A stretch of 64,000 bases of DNA, taken from assembly GCF_028885415.1 (NCBI RefSeq), contig NZ_CP118527.1, positions 3,100,001-3,164,000 on the forward strand. The letters run 5' to 3'. The position numbers were made by a program, and so were the translations under genes. Every line of letters begins with the position of its first letter. Positions within the stretch are counted from its first letter, which is position 1. Origin of the DNA: Streptomyces coeruleorubidus. GTDB lineage: Bacteria > Actinomycetota > Actinomycetes > Streptomycetales > Streptomycetaceae. This document shows positions 15,844 through 24,507 of this stretch, piece by piece. The notes beneath the pieces are model-generated. The model made no database searches, had not been told where the DNA came from, and worked only from the letters and a program-made list of their open reading frames with translations.

Positions 15844-16794
15844 GTGAGACATAGGGATCCCGATGGCCCGATCGGGGTGCGGCAGTCCGCTGCGGCACCC
15901 CCACGGGACCTGAACCTGCTGCGCACCTTCCTGGCTGTGTACCGCTGTGGTTCCTTCACCGCCGCCGCGGGACTGCTGGGCCTGTCCCAGCCCACGGTGA
16001 CCACCCAGATTCGCGCCCTGGAACGGCAGACGGGCCGCGAGCTGTTCCAGCGCCTGCCCCGCGGCGTCGCCCCGACACCCGTCGCCCACGACCTCGCGGC
16101 CCGCGTGGCCGCGCCCCTCGACGCACTCGCCGCCGTCGCCGGGCACGACACCGCACCAGACGAGCCGGCCACCCCCGTCCATCTGGCAGGGCCTGCCGAG
16201 CTGCTGTGCACCCGGGTCCTGCCGACGCTCGCCCCGCTGGCCGCCGACGGCGTACGGCTGCGCGTGACCATGGGCCTGACCGACCCGCTCCTGGAGGAGT
16301 TGCGCTCCGGACGCTATGACCTGGTGATCTCCACCGTCCGGCCGCGCGGGAGGGCGCTGGCCGCCGTGCCGTTGATGGACGAGGAGTTCGTCCTGGTCGC
16401 CGCGCCCGCCTGGGCCGACCGCCTGAGGGAACGGCTGGCCGCCGACGGCCCGGCCGCGCTGCACGCCGTCCCCCTGGTCACCTACGCCGAGGACCTGCCC
16501 ATCGCCCGCCGCTACTGGCGGCACGTCTTCGGCACCCGGCTGTCCTGCCCCGCTGCCGTCACCGTGCCCGACCTGCGCGGCGTACTCGCCACGGTCGCCG
16601 CGGGAGCGGGTTTCACCGTCCTGCCCCGCTTCCTGTGCCAGGACGAACTCGCCTCCGGCGCCCTGGTGCCCCTGCACGAACCAGACGACCCGCCCATCAA
16701 CACCGGCTACCTCGTCCAGCGCCCCGGCAGGCCCGGCAACCCCGACGTCACCCGGGTCCGCGACCTCATCCTCGAGGCGGGTCGCACCTGGTGA
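15844..16794 (+). CDS. LysR-family transcriptional regulator
   Basis: 316 residues. HTH: LNLLRTFLAVYRCGSFTAAAGLLGLSQPTVTTQIRALERQTGRELFQRLPRG. Effector domain follows (RVTMGLTDPLLEELRSGRYDLVIS, GVLATVAAGAGFTVLPRFLC). The GTG at 15844 is favoured by a -10 box 6 bases upstream (leaderless); a second GTG at 15877 is possible. Targets could be the reductase/MFS genes just upstream on the same strand, or itself. Confidence 0.85.
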   Translation: MRHRDPDGPIGVRQSAAAPPRDLNLLRTFLAVYRCGSFTAAAGLLGLSQPTVTTQIRALERQTGRELFQRLPRGVAPTPVAHDLAARVAAPLDALAAVAGHDTAPDEPATPVHLAGPAELLCTRVLPTLAPLAADGVRLRVTMGLTDPLLEELRSGRYDLVISTVRPRGRALAAVPLMDEEFVLVAAPAWADRLRERLAADGPAALHAVPLVTYAEDLPIARRYWRHVFGTRLSCPAAVTVPDLRGVLATVAAGAGFTVLPRFLCQDELASGALVPLHEPDDPPINTGYLVQRPGRPGNPDVTRVRDLILEAGRTW

Positions 16795-17206
16795 CGCCGA
16801 ACGGGCTCTGGATGTCACCTCCAGGCGGCAGCCTTCCCGATGAACGCAGGCGGTCCGTTCTCGTGACGGAGGCCGGTCAGCAGCGGGCTGAGGACGTCGG
16901 ACGCGGAGCGCCAAATCCGGGCGCCTGGAGCCGACTTCAGCAGGCGCTGACAGGCCCACCCCCGGGCCCGGACCGATCAGCCATGGGGAACGAAGGCAGC
17001 AGGGGCTACCCAATGTCTGACGCCGAGGGTTGACACGCGTGCAGCGTGAACACAAAATCGCTGCCCATCGACAATGCCGAACAGCGTTCGGATGCAGAGT
17101 CACCCGCACGGCATGCCGCTCGCGGCAGGCCATCAACCGTCGCGACGGGGTTCACCAGTTCCGTCCCCGCCCTACCGTCCCCCTCCCCCGTCGACAAAGG
17201 AAGACC
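16795..17206. other. 412-bp non-coding stretch with a candidate promoter
   Basis: No frame here has a family match. TTGACA (17030-17035) is a perfect -35 hexamer, with CAAAAT (17053-17058) at 17-bp spacing as a -10. The stretch before it shows nothing recognisable. It probably drives the lipase gene at 17207. Confidence 0.45.
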
Positions 17207-18040
17207 ATGCCTCCGCGCCTCCCCGCGATCCTTACCGCCGCCGCGCTCGCGGTCACCACTGCCGTCTTGTCCCCTGCGTCACCGGCCACCGCCGACACCA
17301 CCGATATCTCTCCGCCCGGAGCCAACGACTGGTCCTGCAAGCCCACCGCCGAGCACCCCGAGCCGGTCGTGCTGGTCCACGGGACGTTCGAGACCATGGC
17401 CAAGAACTGGCCGACGCTCAGCCCCAAGCTGAAAAGCGAGGGGTACTGCGTCTTCGCGCTGAACTACGGCGGCAACGCCATGGGACCCATTGCCCAGTCG
17501 GCGAAGGAACTCAAGTCGTTCGTCGGCGCGGTCATGGGGGCAACGGGCGCCAGGAAGGTCGATCTGGTCGGACACAGCCAGGGCGGAATGATGCCCCGCT
17601 ACTACATCAAGTACCTCGGCGGCGCGACCCAGGTCGACGACCTGGTGGGGATCGTTCCGTCCAACCACGGCACGGAGGGCGTGATCGCACCGACGCCCGA
17701 GCTCGAAAGCGGCGAGAACAGCGCCTGCCCGGCCTGCGACGAGCAACAGGCGGGGTCGGAGTTCCTGACCGACCTGAACGCGAAGGACGAGACGCCGGCC
17801 GGTCCGTACTACACCGTCGTCACCACCAGATACGACGAGGTCGTCACGCCCTACACCAGCGCGTTCCTGGACGGCTCGGACCGGGAGGTCACCAACATCA
17901 CTCTCCAGGACCGCTGCCCGCTCAACACGATCGAACACGACCAGACGCCCAACGACCCGGTCGTCCACCAGTGGGTTCTCAACGCGCTCGAGCGCAAGGG
18001 GCCGGCCGACCCGGCCTTCGTGCCGTCATGCGTCGGCTGA
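17207..18040 (+). CDS. Secreted lipase/esterase (alpha/beta hydrolase)
   Basis: 277 residues. MPPRLPAILTAAALAVTTAVLSPASPATA is a Sec signal peptide, likely cut before DTTDIS. The oxyanion segment PVVLVHGTF, nucleophile elbow GHSQGG (Ser), acidic YDEVVTP and His in IEHDQTPND give the catalytic triad of actinobacterial class-2 lipases. Cys residues (WSCKP, CPACDE, RCPL, SCVG) likely form disulfides. Strong ribosome site AAAGGAAG. I start at this ATG, not the longer frame, because only it gives a clean signal peptide. Confidence 0.87.
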   Translation: MPPRLPAILTAAALAVTTAVLSPASPATADTTDISPPGANDWSCKPTAEHPEPVVLVHGTFETMAKNWPTLSPKLKSEGYCVFALNYGGNAMGPIAQSAKELKSFVGAVMGATGARKVDLVGHSQGGMMPRYYIKYLGGATQVDDLVGIVPSNHGTEGVIAPTPELESGENSACPACDEQQAGSEFLTDLNAKDETPAGPYYTVVTTRYDEVVTPYTSAFLDGSDREVTNITLQDRCPLNTIEHDQTPNDPVVHQWVLNALERKGPADPAFVPSCVG

Positions 18041-18129
18041 CTGAACAAGACAGACGCCCGGAGGGACGTCGAGCGAAAGCCCGAAAAGTCGTTTCCGCAG
18101 TTCAGAGCGTTTCTCTAACCTGCCTTTAG

Positions 18130-18203
18130 TGGGGCGGGTGGGACTCGAACCCACGGCCGACGGATTATGAGTCCGCTGCTCTAACCGGCTGAGCTACCGC
18201 CCC
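18130..18203 (-). tRNA. tRNA with CAU anticodon (elongator Met or Ile2)
   Basis: A 74-nt cloverleaf on the minus strand: acceptor GGGGCGG/CCGCCCC, D arm GCTCAGCCGGTTAGAGC, anticodon loop CTCATAA (CAU at 18167-18169), T arm GTGGGTTCGAGTCCCAC, discriminator A. CCA is not encoded. Whether it is tRNA-Met or the lysidine-modified tRNA-Ile2 cannot be settled by eye. Confidence 0.9.
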
Positions 18204-18356
18204 ATAGCGGCGTGTCGCGTACATGTGTGCGCGCCGTCTGCCGCAGCATAGCCGCTCATACGATCTCCTGCTTCGGATGGTCGGCTTCGCACGGCCTTCG
18301 TGACCATGAGGACTGCGACCAGCCCTGCGCGGTTCCCGGAAGATCGGAACGGACAT

Positions 18357-18381
18357 GAAAAAGGACCCCTGTGGGGGTCCT
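18357..18381 (-). terminator. Rho-independent terminator after the tRNA-Asn genes
   Basis: On the minus strand AGGACCCC - CACA - GGGGTCCT followed by TTTTTC: an 8-bp perfect stem with a U tract, starting 12 bp after the last tRNA-Asn. A classic terminator, rare in form for this genome. Confidence 0.85.
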
Positions 18382-18392
18382 CGTTCAGCGTG

Positions 18393-18465
18393 CTCCCCCG
18401 ACTGGACTCGAACCAGTAACCTGCCGGTTAACAGCCGGCTGCTCTGCCAATTGAGCTACGGAGGA
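18393..18465 (-). tRNA. tRNA-Asn (GTT), second copy in transcription order
   Basis: 73-nt cloverleaf: acceptor TCCTCCG/CGGGGGA with one G-U pair, anticodon loop CTGTTAA (GTT), T arm ACTGGTTCGAGTCCAGT, discriminator G. Identical to the neighbouring copy except in the acceptor stem. Confidence 0.95.
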
Positions 18466-18470
18466 CCGAG

Positions 18471-18543
18471 CTCCCCGGACTGGACTCGAACCAGTAACCT
18501 GCCGGTTAACAGCCGGCTGCTCTGCCAATTGAGCTACCGAGGA
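18471..18543 (-). tRNA. tRNA-Asn (GTT), first copy in transcription order
   Basis: 73-nt cloverleaf with acceptor TCCTCGG/CCGGGGA and the same anticodon and T arm as the other copy, 5 bp away. The two acceptor stems differ by compensating changes, so both look functional and are probably co-transcribed to the terminator at 18357-18381. Confidence 0.95.
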
Positions 18544-18701
18544 AGGTCTCGTTGCATCGAACGTACCTACCTGGGTATTCGCCAGGGGGCGCGCGCTCGC
18601 TGCGACACATACATTAGCGCAAGCAGGGGGGTGCTCCGCCAATCGGTACTCCCCGGCGCCCGCGCCGCACCGGAGACCTAGGCAAGGGAAGGGTGACCGC
18701 C

Positions 18702-19007
18702 ATGCGTTACCGGCTCACGTTCGTCGCCGGAGTCGTCCTGGGTTACGTGCTGGGCACGAGGGCCGGACGCGAGCGCTACGAACAGCTGAAGAAGTCGGCC
18801 CGCCAGTTCGCGCAGAACCCCGCCGTCCGCAACACCGCGGAGTCGGCGGCCCAGCAGGGCCGCGAGTTCGCGGGCAAGGCGTACCACGTGGTGAGCGACA
18901 GGGTCGGCGACCGCGTCCCCGACTCGGTGGCCGAGCGAGTCCGCCACCTCAAGGAGCGCGCCACCCACAACGGCGGCGAGGACGACTGGGGTACGAGCAA
19001 TACGTGA
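18702..19007 (+). CDS. YtxH-like small membrane-anchored protein
   Basis: About 101 residues. MRYRLTFVAGVVLGYVLGTRAGRERYEQLKK is a single N-terminal hydrophobic segment with the glycine pattern and TRAGRERYE motif of YtxH-type proteins, followed by a charged amphipathic helix region. Function of the family is unknown; general stress association in Bacillus. ATG chosen because GGGAAGGG lies 8 bases upstream; an in-frame GTG at 18693 is possible. Confidence 0.75.
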   Translation: MRYRLTFVAGVVLGYVLGTRAGRERYEQLKKSARQFAQNPAVRNTAESAAQQGREFAGKAYHVVSDRVGDRVPDSVAERVRHLKERATHNGGEDDWGTSNT

Positions 19008-19037
19008 TCTTCGTTGGTGCCGAGATCGGTGACGCCC

Positions 19038-19110
19038 TTCAAGGGGCGCGGGGCCGTATCGATATGCGGCTCCGCCGCGGGGCGCGACCAGCCACAACGA
19101 GCCCGCACCA
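19038..19110 (+). repeat. Dispersed intergenic repeat, copy A
   Basis: About 73 bp: AAGGGGCGCGGGGC, GTATCGATATGCGGCTCCGCCGCGG, GGCGCGACCAGCCACAAC, GCCCGCACC. It closely matches copy B (32313-32390, opposite strand), with a small internal hairpin GCGGC-TCC-GCCGC. Both copies are intergenic. I recall similar sequences between genes in many Streptomyces genomes. Confidence 0.7.
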
Positions 19111-19179
19111 GAAACCCGGCGACACCCCCCACGGCGCCCACGGCTCAAGCCGGCGCAGCGGTACGGCAGAATTTTGGCC

Positions 19180-20625
19180 ATGGGGATAGTCGCCGGGTTG
19201 GACAGTTCGCCCGATTTCACTCGTATCGTCGTCTGTGACACGGACACCGGAGCCGTGCTCAGGCAGGGATATGCACCGCATCCGGTGGAGAGCCCCGACG
19301 GCGGTCGGCCGTCCGACGTCGATCCGCAGGCCTGGCTGCTGTCCCTGGGCGAGGCCGCGGGCGGCGGGCTGCTGGAGGGCGTGCAGGCGATCGGCGTCTC
19401 GGCGCAGCAGAACGCCGTCGTGCCGCTGGACGCGCAGGGCAACACCGTGCGGCCGGCGATGGTCGGCGGCGACAAGCGGACGCAGGTCGCGGCGGCCGAT
19501 CTCATCGACGCGCTCGGGGGGCGCGAGGCGTGGGCGCAGGCGGTGGGGTGTGTGCCGCAGGCCGCGCAGCCGGTGACGAAGCTGCGCTGGCTGGCCCGGA
19601 CCGAGCCCGAGAACGCGCAGCGCACCGCGATCCTCCTGCAGGCGCACGACTGGCTGGTGTGGCAGCTGCTGGGCCGGCCGGTGCGACGGACCACCGACCG
19701 GGGCGGGGCGTCCGGGACCGGGTACTGGTCGGCGGCGACCGGCGCCTACCGGCCCGACCTGGTCGAGCTGGCGCTCGGGCACCAGGTGATGCTGCCGGAG
19801 GTGATCGGCCCGGCGGACGCGGCCGGCAGGACCCCGGAGGGGCTGCTGATCTCCGTCGGGACCGGCGAGACCATGGCGGCGGCCTTCGGGCTCGGCATCG
19901 GCCTCGGGGACGCGGTCGTCTCGCTGGGCGCGTCCGGGTCCGTGATGGCCGTCCACCCCGAGGCGCTGGTCGACGGCTCCGGGATGATCACCGCCCTCGC
20001 CGACGCGACCGGCATGCACCTGCCCGTCGTCACCACGCTGAACGCCGTACGGACGCTGCGCGGGACCGCCGAGCTGCTGGGGCTGCCCGATCTGGAGAGC
20101 CTGTCCGAGCTGGCGATGAAGTCGACGCCGGGGGCGCACGGGCTGGTGCTGCTGCCCTATCTGGAGGGTGAGCGCACGCCGAACCTGCCGCACACCGCCG
20201 GGACCCTGGCGGGCCTGCGGCGCGAGTCGATGAAGGCGGAGCATCTGGCGCGGGCCGCGTTCGAGGGCATGCTATGCGGGCTCGCGGACGCGCTGGACGT
20301 GCTGCGCGCCCGGGGCGTGGAGGTGCGGCGGGTGTTCCTGCTCGGTCCGGCCGCCGAGCTGCCCGCCGTGCAGGCCGCCGCGCCCTCGCTGTTCGGGACG
20401 CAGGTCGTGGTGCCGCAGCCGGCGGACTACGCGGCGATCGGCGCCGCCCGGCAGGCGGCCTGGGCGCTCGGGGTGTCCCAGAGCACGCTCGACGCACGGA
20501 CCCCGCCGGCCTGGCACGGCGCGGTCGCGCAGGTGCTGGAGCCCGGGGAGGAGCTGGCCGTGGGGCAGGCGGTGCGGCAGCAGTTCGTGTCGGTGCGGGA
20601 GCAGACGCACCCCGGGGCCCTGTGA
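19180..20625 (+). CDS. FGGY-family carbohydrate kinase
   Basis: 481 residues. N-terminal phosphate loop AGLDSSPDFTRIVVCDTDTG, mid-protein GVSAQQNAVVPLDAQGN and DRGGASGTGYWSAATGAY, and the C-terminal domain GDAVVSLGASGSVMAVH and VRRVFLLGPAAELPAVQ match the xylulokinase/gluconokinase type. It would phosphorylate a sugar or polyol with ATP. CAGAAT (19167-19172) lies 7 bases before the ATG with no Shine-Dalgarno, suggesting a leaderless mRNA. Substrate not predictable; no sugar transporter is adjacent. Confidence 0.85.
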   Translation: MGIVAGLDSSPDFTRIVVCDTDTGAVLRQGYAPHPVESPDGGRPSDVDPQAWLLSLGEAAGGGLLEGVQAIGVSAQQNAVVPLDAQGNTVRPAMVGGDKRTQVAAADLIDALGGREAWAQAVGCVPQAAQPVTKLRWLARTEPENAQRTAILLQAHDWLVWQLLGRPVRRTTDRGGASGTGYWSAATGAYRPDLVELALGHQVMLPEVIGPADAAGRTPEGLLISVGTGETMAAAFGLGIGLGDAVVSLGASGSVMAVHPEALVDGSGMITALADATGMHLPVVTTLNAVRTLRGTAELLGLPDLESLSELAMKSTPGAHGLVLLPYLEGERTPNLPHTAGTLAGLRRESMKAEHLARAAFEGMLCGLADALDVLRARGVEVRRVFLLGPAAELPAVQAAAPSLFGTQVVVPQPADYAAIGAARQAAWALGVSQSTLDARTPPAWHGAVAQVLEPGEELAVGQAVRQQFVSVREQTHPGAL

Positions 20626-20735
20626 CCGTTTGACCGCCTGTTGGGTTAATTCGGTTGAGGTAACGCGGGTGGAGTGTTCGACGATAGGGGCCAGGGGCAA
20701 CCAACCGCCCCGTCGTCCACTCCGAGAGAAGCAGC

Positions 20736-22469
20736 GTGCTCATACGACTCCTGCGGACCTACATCAGGCCCTACAAGAGACCCATCGCCCTGCTGGTGCT
20801 GCTGCAGTTCCTGCAGACATGCGCCACGCTCTACCTGCCCACCCTCAACGCGGACATCATCGACCAGGGTGTCGTGAACGGGGACACCGGCTACATCCTG
20901 GGCTACGGCGGCCTGATGATCGGCATCTCGCTGGTCCAGGTCGTGTGCAACATCGGTGCCGTGTTCTACGGCGCCCGGACGGCGTCGGCGCTCGGGCGGG
21001 ACGTGCGGGCGGCCGTGTTCGACCGGGTGCAGTCGTTCTCCGCGCGTGAGGTCGGTCACTTCGGGGCGCCCTCGCTGATCACCCGGACGACGAACGACGT
21101 CCAGCAGGTGCAGATGCTGGCGCTGATGACGTTCACGCTGATGGTGTCGGCGCCGATCATGTGCGTGGGCGGCATCGTGCTGGCGCTCGGTCTCGACGTG
21201 CCGCTGTCCGGGGTGCTGGTGGCGGTCGTGCCGGTGCTGGGCATCTGCGTGACGCTGATCGTGCGGCGGCTGCGGCCGTTGTTCCGGTCGATGCAGGAGC
21301 GGCTGGACACGGTGAACCGGGTGCTGCGCGAGCAGATCACCGGCAACCGCGTGATCCGCGCCTTCGTCCGTGACGAGTACGAGCAGCAGCGCTTCCGGAA
21401 GGCCAACGGCGACCTCACCGACTTCTCGCTGGGCACCGGCAACCTGCTCGCGCTGATGTTCCCGATCGTCATGACGGTGGTGAACCTGTCGTCGATCGCG
21501 GTGGTGTGGTTCGGCGCGCACCGGATCGACAGCGGCGGCATGCAGATCGGCGATCTGACGGCGTTCCTCGCCTATCTGATGCAGATCGTCATGTCCGTGA
21601 TGATGGCCACCTTCATGTTCATGATGGTGCCGCGCGCGGAGGTCTGCGCCGAGCGCATCCAGGAGGTGCTGGACACCTCGTCGAGCGTCGTGCCGCCGTC
21701 GGCGCCCGTGCGGGAGCTGCGCCGGCACGGGCATCTGGAGCTCCGCGGGGCCGGCTTCCGCTACCCGGGTGCCGAGGAGCCGGTGCTGCGGGCCGTCGAC
21801 CTCGTCGCCCGGCCCGGCGAGACGACCGCCGTCATCGGCTCGACCGGCAGCGGCAAGTCCACGCTGCTGGGGCTGGTCCCGCGGCTGTTCGACGCGACCG
21901 ACGGGCAGGTGCTCGTGGACGGTGTCGAGGTGGCGGAGATCGACCCGGAGCTGCTCGCGAAGACCGTCGGGCTGGTGCCGCAGAAGCCGTATCTGTTCGC
22001 GGGCACGGTGGCGACCAACCTGCGCTACGGCAATCCGGACGCCACCGACGAGGAGCTGTGGCACGCGCTGGAGGTGGCGCAGGCCAGGGAGTTCGTCGAG
22101 CGTCTGGAGGGCGGGCTGGACGCGCCGATCGCGCAGGGCGGGACGAACGTCTCCGGTGGGCAGCGGCAGCGGCTCGCGATCGCCCGGACGCTCGTGCAGC
22201 GCCCGGAGATCTACCTCTTCGACGACTCCTTCTCCGCGCTCGACTACGCCACGGACGCCGCCCTGCGGGCCGCGCTCGCGCAGGAGACGGCCGAGGCGAC
22301 CGTCGTGATCGTCGCCCAGCGGGTGGCGACCATCAGGGACGCCGACCGGATCGTCGTCCTCGACGAGGGCCGGGTCGTCGGCACCGGCCGGCACCACGAG
22401 CTGATGGCGGACAACGAGACCTACCGGGAGATCGTGCTCTCCCAGCTCACGGAAGCGGAGGCTGCCTGA
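20736..22469 (+). CDS. ABC exporter half, subunit with Asp in Walker B position
   Basis: 577 residues: about six TM helices (residues ~1-300) plus an ATPase domain. Walker A IGSTGSGKSTLLG, Q loop LVPQKPYLF, intact signature VSGGQRQRLAIAR, Walker B IYLFDDSFSALD with Asp where the catalytic Glu normally sits, H-loop replaced (VIVAQRVATI has Gln instead of His). It overlaps the next ABC gene by one base (TGATG), so the two form a heterodimeric exporter of the TM287/288 or LmrCD kind. This half supplies the degenerate catalytic site. Confidence 0.9.
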   Translation: MLIRLLRTYIRPYKRPIALLVLLQFLQTCATLYLPTLNADIIDQGVVNGDTGYILGYGGLMIGISLVQVVCNIGAVFYGARTASALGRDVRAAVFDRVQSFSAREVGHFGAPSLITRTTNDVQQVQMLALMTFTLMVSAPIMCVGGIVLALGLDVPLSGVLVAVVPVLGICVTLIVRRLRPLFRSMQERLDTVNRVLREQITGNRVIRAFVRDEYEQQRFRKANGDLTDFSLGTGNLLALMFPIVMTVVNLSSIAVVWFGAHRIDSGGMQIGDLTAFLAYLMQIVMSVMMATFMFMMVPRAEVCAERIQEVLDTSSSVVPPSAPVRELRRHGHLELRGAGFRYPGAEEPVLRAVDLVARPGETTAVIGSTGSGKSTLLGLVPRLFDATDGQVLVDGVEVAEIDPELLAKTVGLVPQKPYLFAGTVATNLRYGNPDATDEELWHALEVAQAREFVERLEGGLDAPIAQGGTNVSGGQRQRLAIARTLVQRPEIYLFDDSFSALDYATDAALRAALAQETAEATVVIVAQRVATIRDADRIVVLDEGRVVGTGRHHELMADNETYREIVLSQLTEAEAA

Positions 22470-24397
22470 TGGCGGGGCCCATGGGGCGGATGATGGCCGG
22501 GGGCGGCCCCGACCAGCGCTCGCTGGACTTCAAGGGGTCGGGCAAACGGCTCGTCGCGCAGTTCCGGCCGGAGCGCGTGACCATCTACGTGCTGCTGCTG
22601 TGCGTGGTGCTCAGCGTCGGTCTCAACGTCGTCGGGCCGAAGATCCTCGGCAAGGCGACCGACCTGGTCTTCGCGGGCATCGTCGGGCGGGACATGCCGG
22701 ACGGGACGAGCAAGGAGCAGGTCCTCGACTCCATGCGGCAGCGCGGGGACGGTGACGTCGCCGACATGCTGCGCAGCACCGACTTCACTCCCGGCAAGGG
22801 CATCGACTTCACGGCCGTGGGGAACGTGCTGCTGCTCGCGCTGGGCGTGTTCGTGGTGGCCGGTCTGCTGATGGCGGTGGCGACGCGGCTGGTGAACCGG
22901 GCCGTGAACCGCACCATGTTCCGGATGCGCGAGGACGTGCAGACGAAGCTGTCGCGGCTGCCGCTGTCGTACTTCGACAAGCGCCAGCGCGGTGAGGTGC
23001 TGAGCCGGGCCACCAACGACATCGACAACATCGGGCAGACGCTCCAGCAGTCGATGGGGCAGCTCATCAACTCGGTGCTGACCATCATCGGCGTGCTGGC
23101 GATGATGTTCTACGTCTCCTGGATCCTGGCGCTGGTCGCGCTGGTGACCGTGCCGCTGTCGTTCGTCGTCGCCACGCGCGTGGGCAAGCGGTCGCAGCCG
23201 CACTTCGTGCAGCAGTGGCGCTCTACGGGCAAACTCAACGCGCACATCGAGGAGATGTACACCGGGCACGCGCTGGTGAAGGTGTTCGGGCGGCAGCAGG
23301 AGTCGGCGCAGCAGTTCGCCGAGCAGAACGAGGCGCTGTACGAGGCCGGGTTCCGGGCGCAGTTCAACAGCGGGGTCATGCAGCCGCTGATGATGTTCGT
23401 GTCGAACCTCAACTACGTGCTGGTGGCGGTCGTCGGCGGGCTGCGGGTCGCCTCGGGGTCGCTGTCCATCGGTGATGTGCAGGCCTTCATCCAGTACTCG
23501 CGGCAGTTCTCCATGCCGCTGACCCAGGTCGCGTCCATGGCCAACCTGGTGCAGTCGGGTGTCGCCTCGGCGGAGCGGGTCTTCGAGCTGCTGGACGCCG
23601 AGGAGCAGAGCGCCGATCCGGTGCCGGGCGTGCGGCCCGAGGAGCTGCGCGGGCAGGTGGCGCTGGAGCACGTGTCGTTCCGCTACGACCCCGACAAGCC
23701 GCTCGTCGAGGACCTCTCGCTGAAGGTGGAGCCCGGGCAGACGGTGGCCATCGTCGGCCCGACGGGCGCCGGCAAAACGACGCTGGTGAACCTGCTGATG
23801 CGGTTCTACGACGTCACCGGCGGGCGCATCACCCTCGACGGGGTCGACATCGCGCGGATGTCCCGGGACGAACTGCGCGCCGGGATCGGCATGGTGCTCC
23901 AGGACACGTGGCTGTTCGGCGGCACGATCGCGGAGAACATCGCGTACGGGGCCGCCCGGGACGTCACGCGGGGGGAGATCGAGGAGGCGGCCCGGGCCGC
24001 GCACGCGGACCGGTTCATCCGGACGCTGCCGGACGGGTACGACACGGTGATCGACGACGAGGGGACGGGGGTCAGCGCGGGTGAGAAGCAGCTGATCACC
24101 ATCGCCCGGGCGTTTCTGTCCGACCCGGTGATCCTGGTGCTGGACGAGGCGACGAGTTCGGTCGACACGCGTACGGAGGTGCTCATCCAGAAGGCGATGG
24201 CCAAACTGGCGCACGGGCGGACCTCGTTCGTCATCGCCCACCGGCTGTCGACGATCCGGGACGCGGACGCGATTCTGGTGATGGAGAACGGGGCGATCGT
24301 GGAACAGGGCGCGCACGAGGAGCTGCTGGCGGCCGACGGGGCCTACGCCCGGCTGTACAAGGCGCAGTTCGCGCAGGCGGTGGCCGAGGTCGACTGA
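22469..24397 (+). CDS. ABC exporter half, subunit with catalytic Glu
   Basis: 642 residues: TM domain (~40-360, with a large ~50-residue extracytoplasmic insert after TM1 rich in charged residues) and ATPase domain. Walker A VGPTGAGKTTLVN, Walker B VILVLDEATSSVD with the catalytic Glu, H-loop VIAHRLSTI, but a divergent signature VSAGEKQLITIAR. With the partner's intact LSGGQ this gives one active and one degenerate ATP site, as known for asymmetric exporters. Substrate unknown; multidrug or lipid export likely. A long hairpin follows the stop. Confidence 0.9.
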   Translation: MAGPMGRMMAGGGPDQRSLDFKGSGKRLVAQFRPERVTIYVLLLCVVLSVGLNVVGPKILGKATDLVFAGIVGRDMPDGTSKEQVLDSMRQRGDGDVADMLRSTDFTPGKGIDFTAVGNVLLLALGVFVVAGLLMAVATRLVNRAVNRTMFRMREDVQTKLSRLPLSYFDKRQRGEVLSRATNDIDNIGQTLQQSMGQLINSVLTIIGVLAMMFYVSWILALVALVTVPLSFVVATRVGKRSQPHFVQQWRSTGKLNAHIEEMYTGHALVKVFGRQQESAQQFAEQNEALYEAGFRAQFNSGVMQPLMMFVSNLNYVLVAVVGGLRVASGSLSIGDVQAFIQYSRQFSMPLTQVASMANLVQSGVASAERVFELLDAEEQSADPVPGVRPEELRGQVALEHVSFRYDPDKPLVEDLSLKVEPGQTVAIVGPTGAGKTTLVNLLMRFYDVTGGRITLDGVDIARMSRDELRAGIGMVLQDTWLFGGTIAENIAYGAARDVTRGEIEEAARAAHADRFIRTLPDGYDTVIDDEGTGVSAGEKQLITIARAFLSDPVILVLDEATSSVDTRTEVLIQKAMAKLAHGRTSFVIAHRLSTIRDADAILVMENGAIVEQGAHEELLAADGAYARLYKAQFAQAVAEVD

Positions 24398-24425
24398 GTT
24401 CGTCGCTCGGCGCTGGGGCTGGGCT

Positions 24426-24473
24426 CGGGTGGGCGCGCAACCCGGCGCTGCGGGGTGCCGCTGCGCCCACCCG
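24426..24473. terminator. Bidirectional hairpin at a convergent junction
   Basis: CGGGTGGGCGC (24426-24436) pairs perfectly with GCGCCCACCCG (24463-24473): an 11-bp stem enclosing 26 bases, between the ABC exporter and the convergent sigma factor gene. No U tract, as usual for high-GC actinomycetes. Confidence 0.6.
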
Positions 24474-24507
24474 TGCCGCCCCCGCGGCACGACTGCCCGC
24501 AGCTCAG

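Noticed and set aside
14560..17136. 858-codon minus-strand frame antisense to MFS, reductase and LysR genes
   Set aside because: Shadow frame; opposing genes have clear family motifs and codon bias.
16800..17197. Short open frames in the gap before the lipase gene
   Set aside because: No ribosome sites, no family resemblance, and one crosses a good TTGACA promoter.
18130..18543. tRNA cluster as an active integration site for an island
   Set aside because: No integrase, no complete att duplication next to the genes; only one doubtful 13-base match at 11910.
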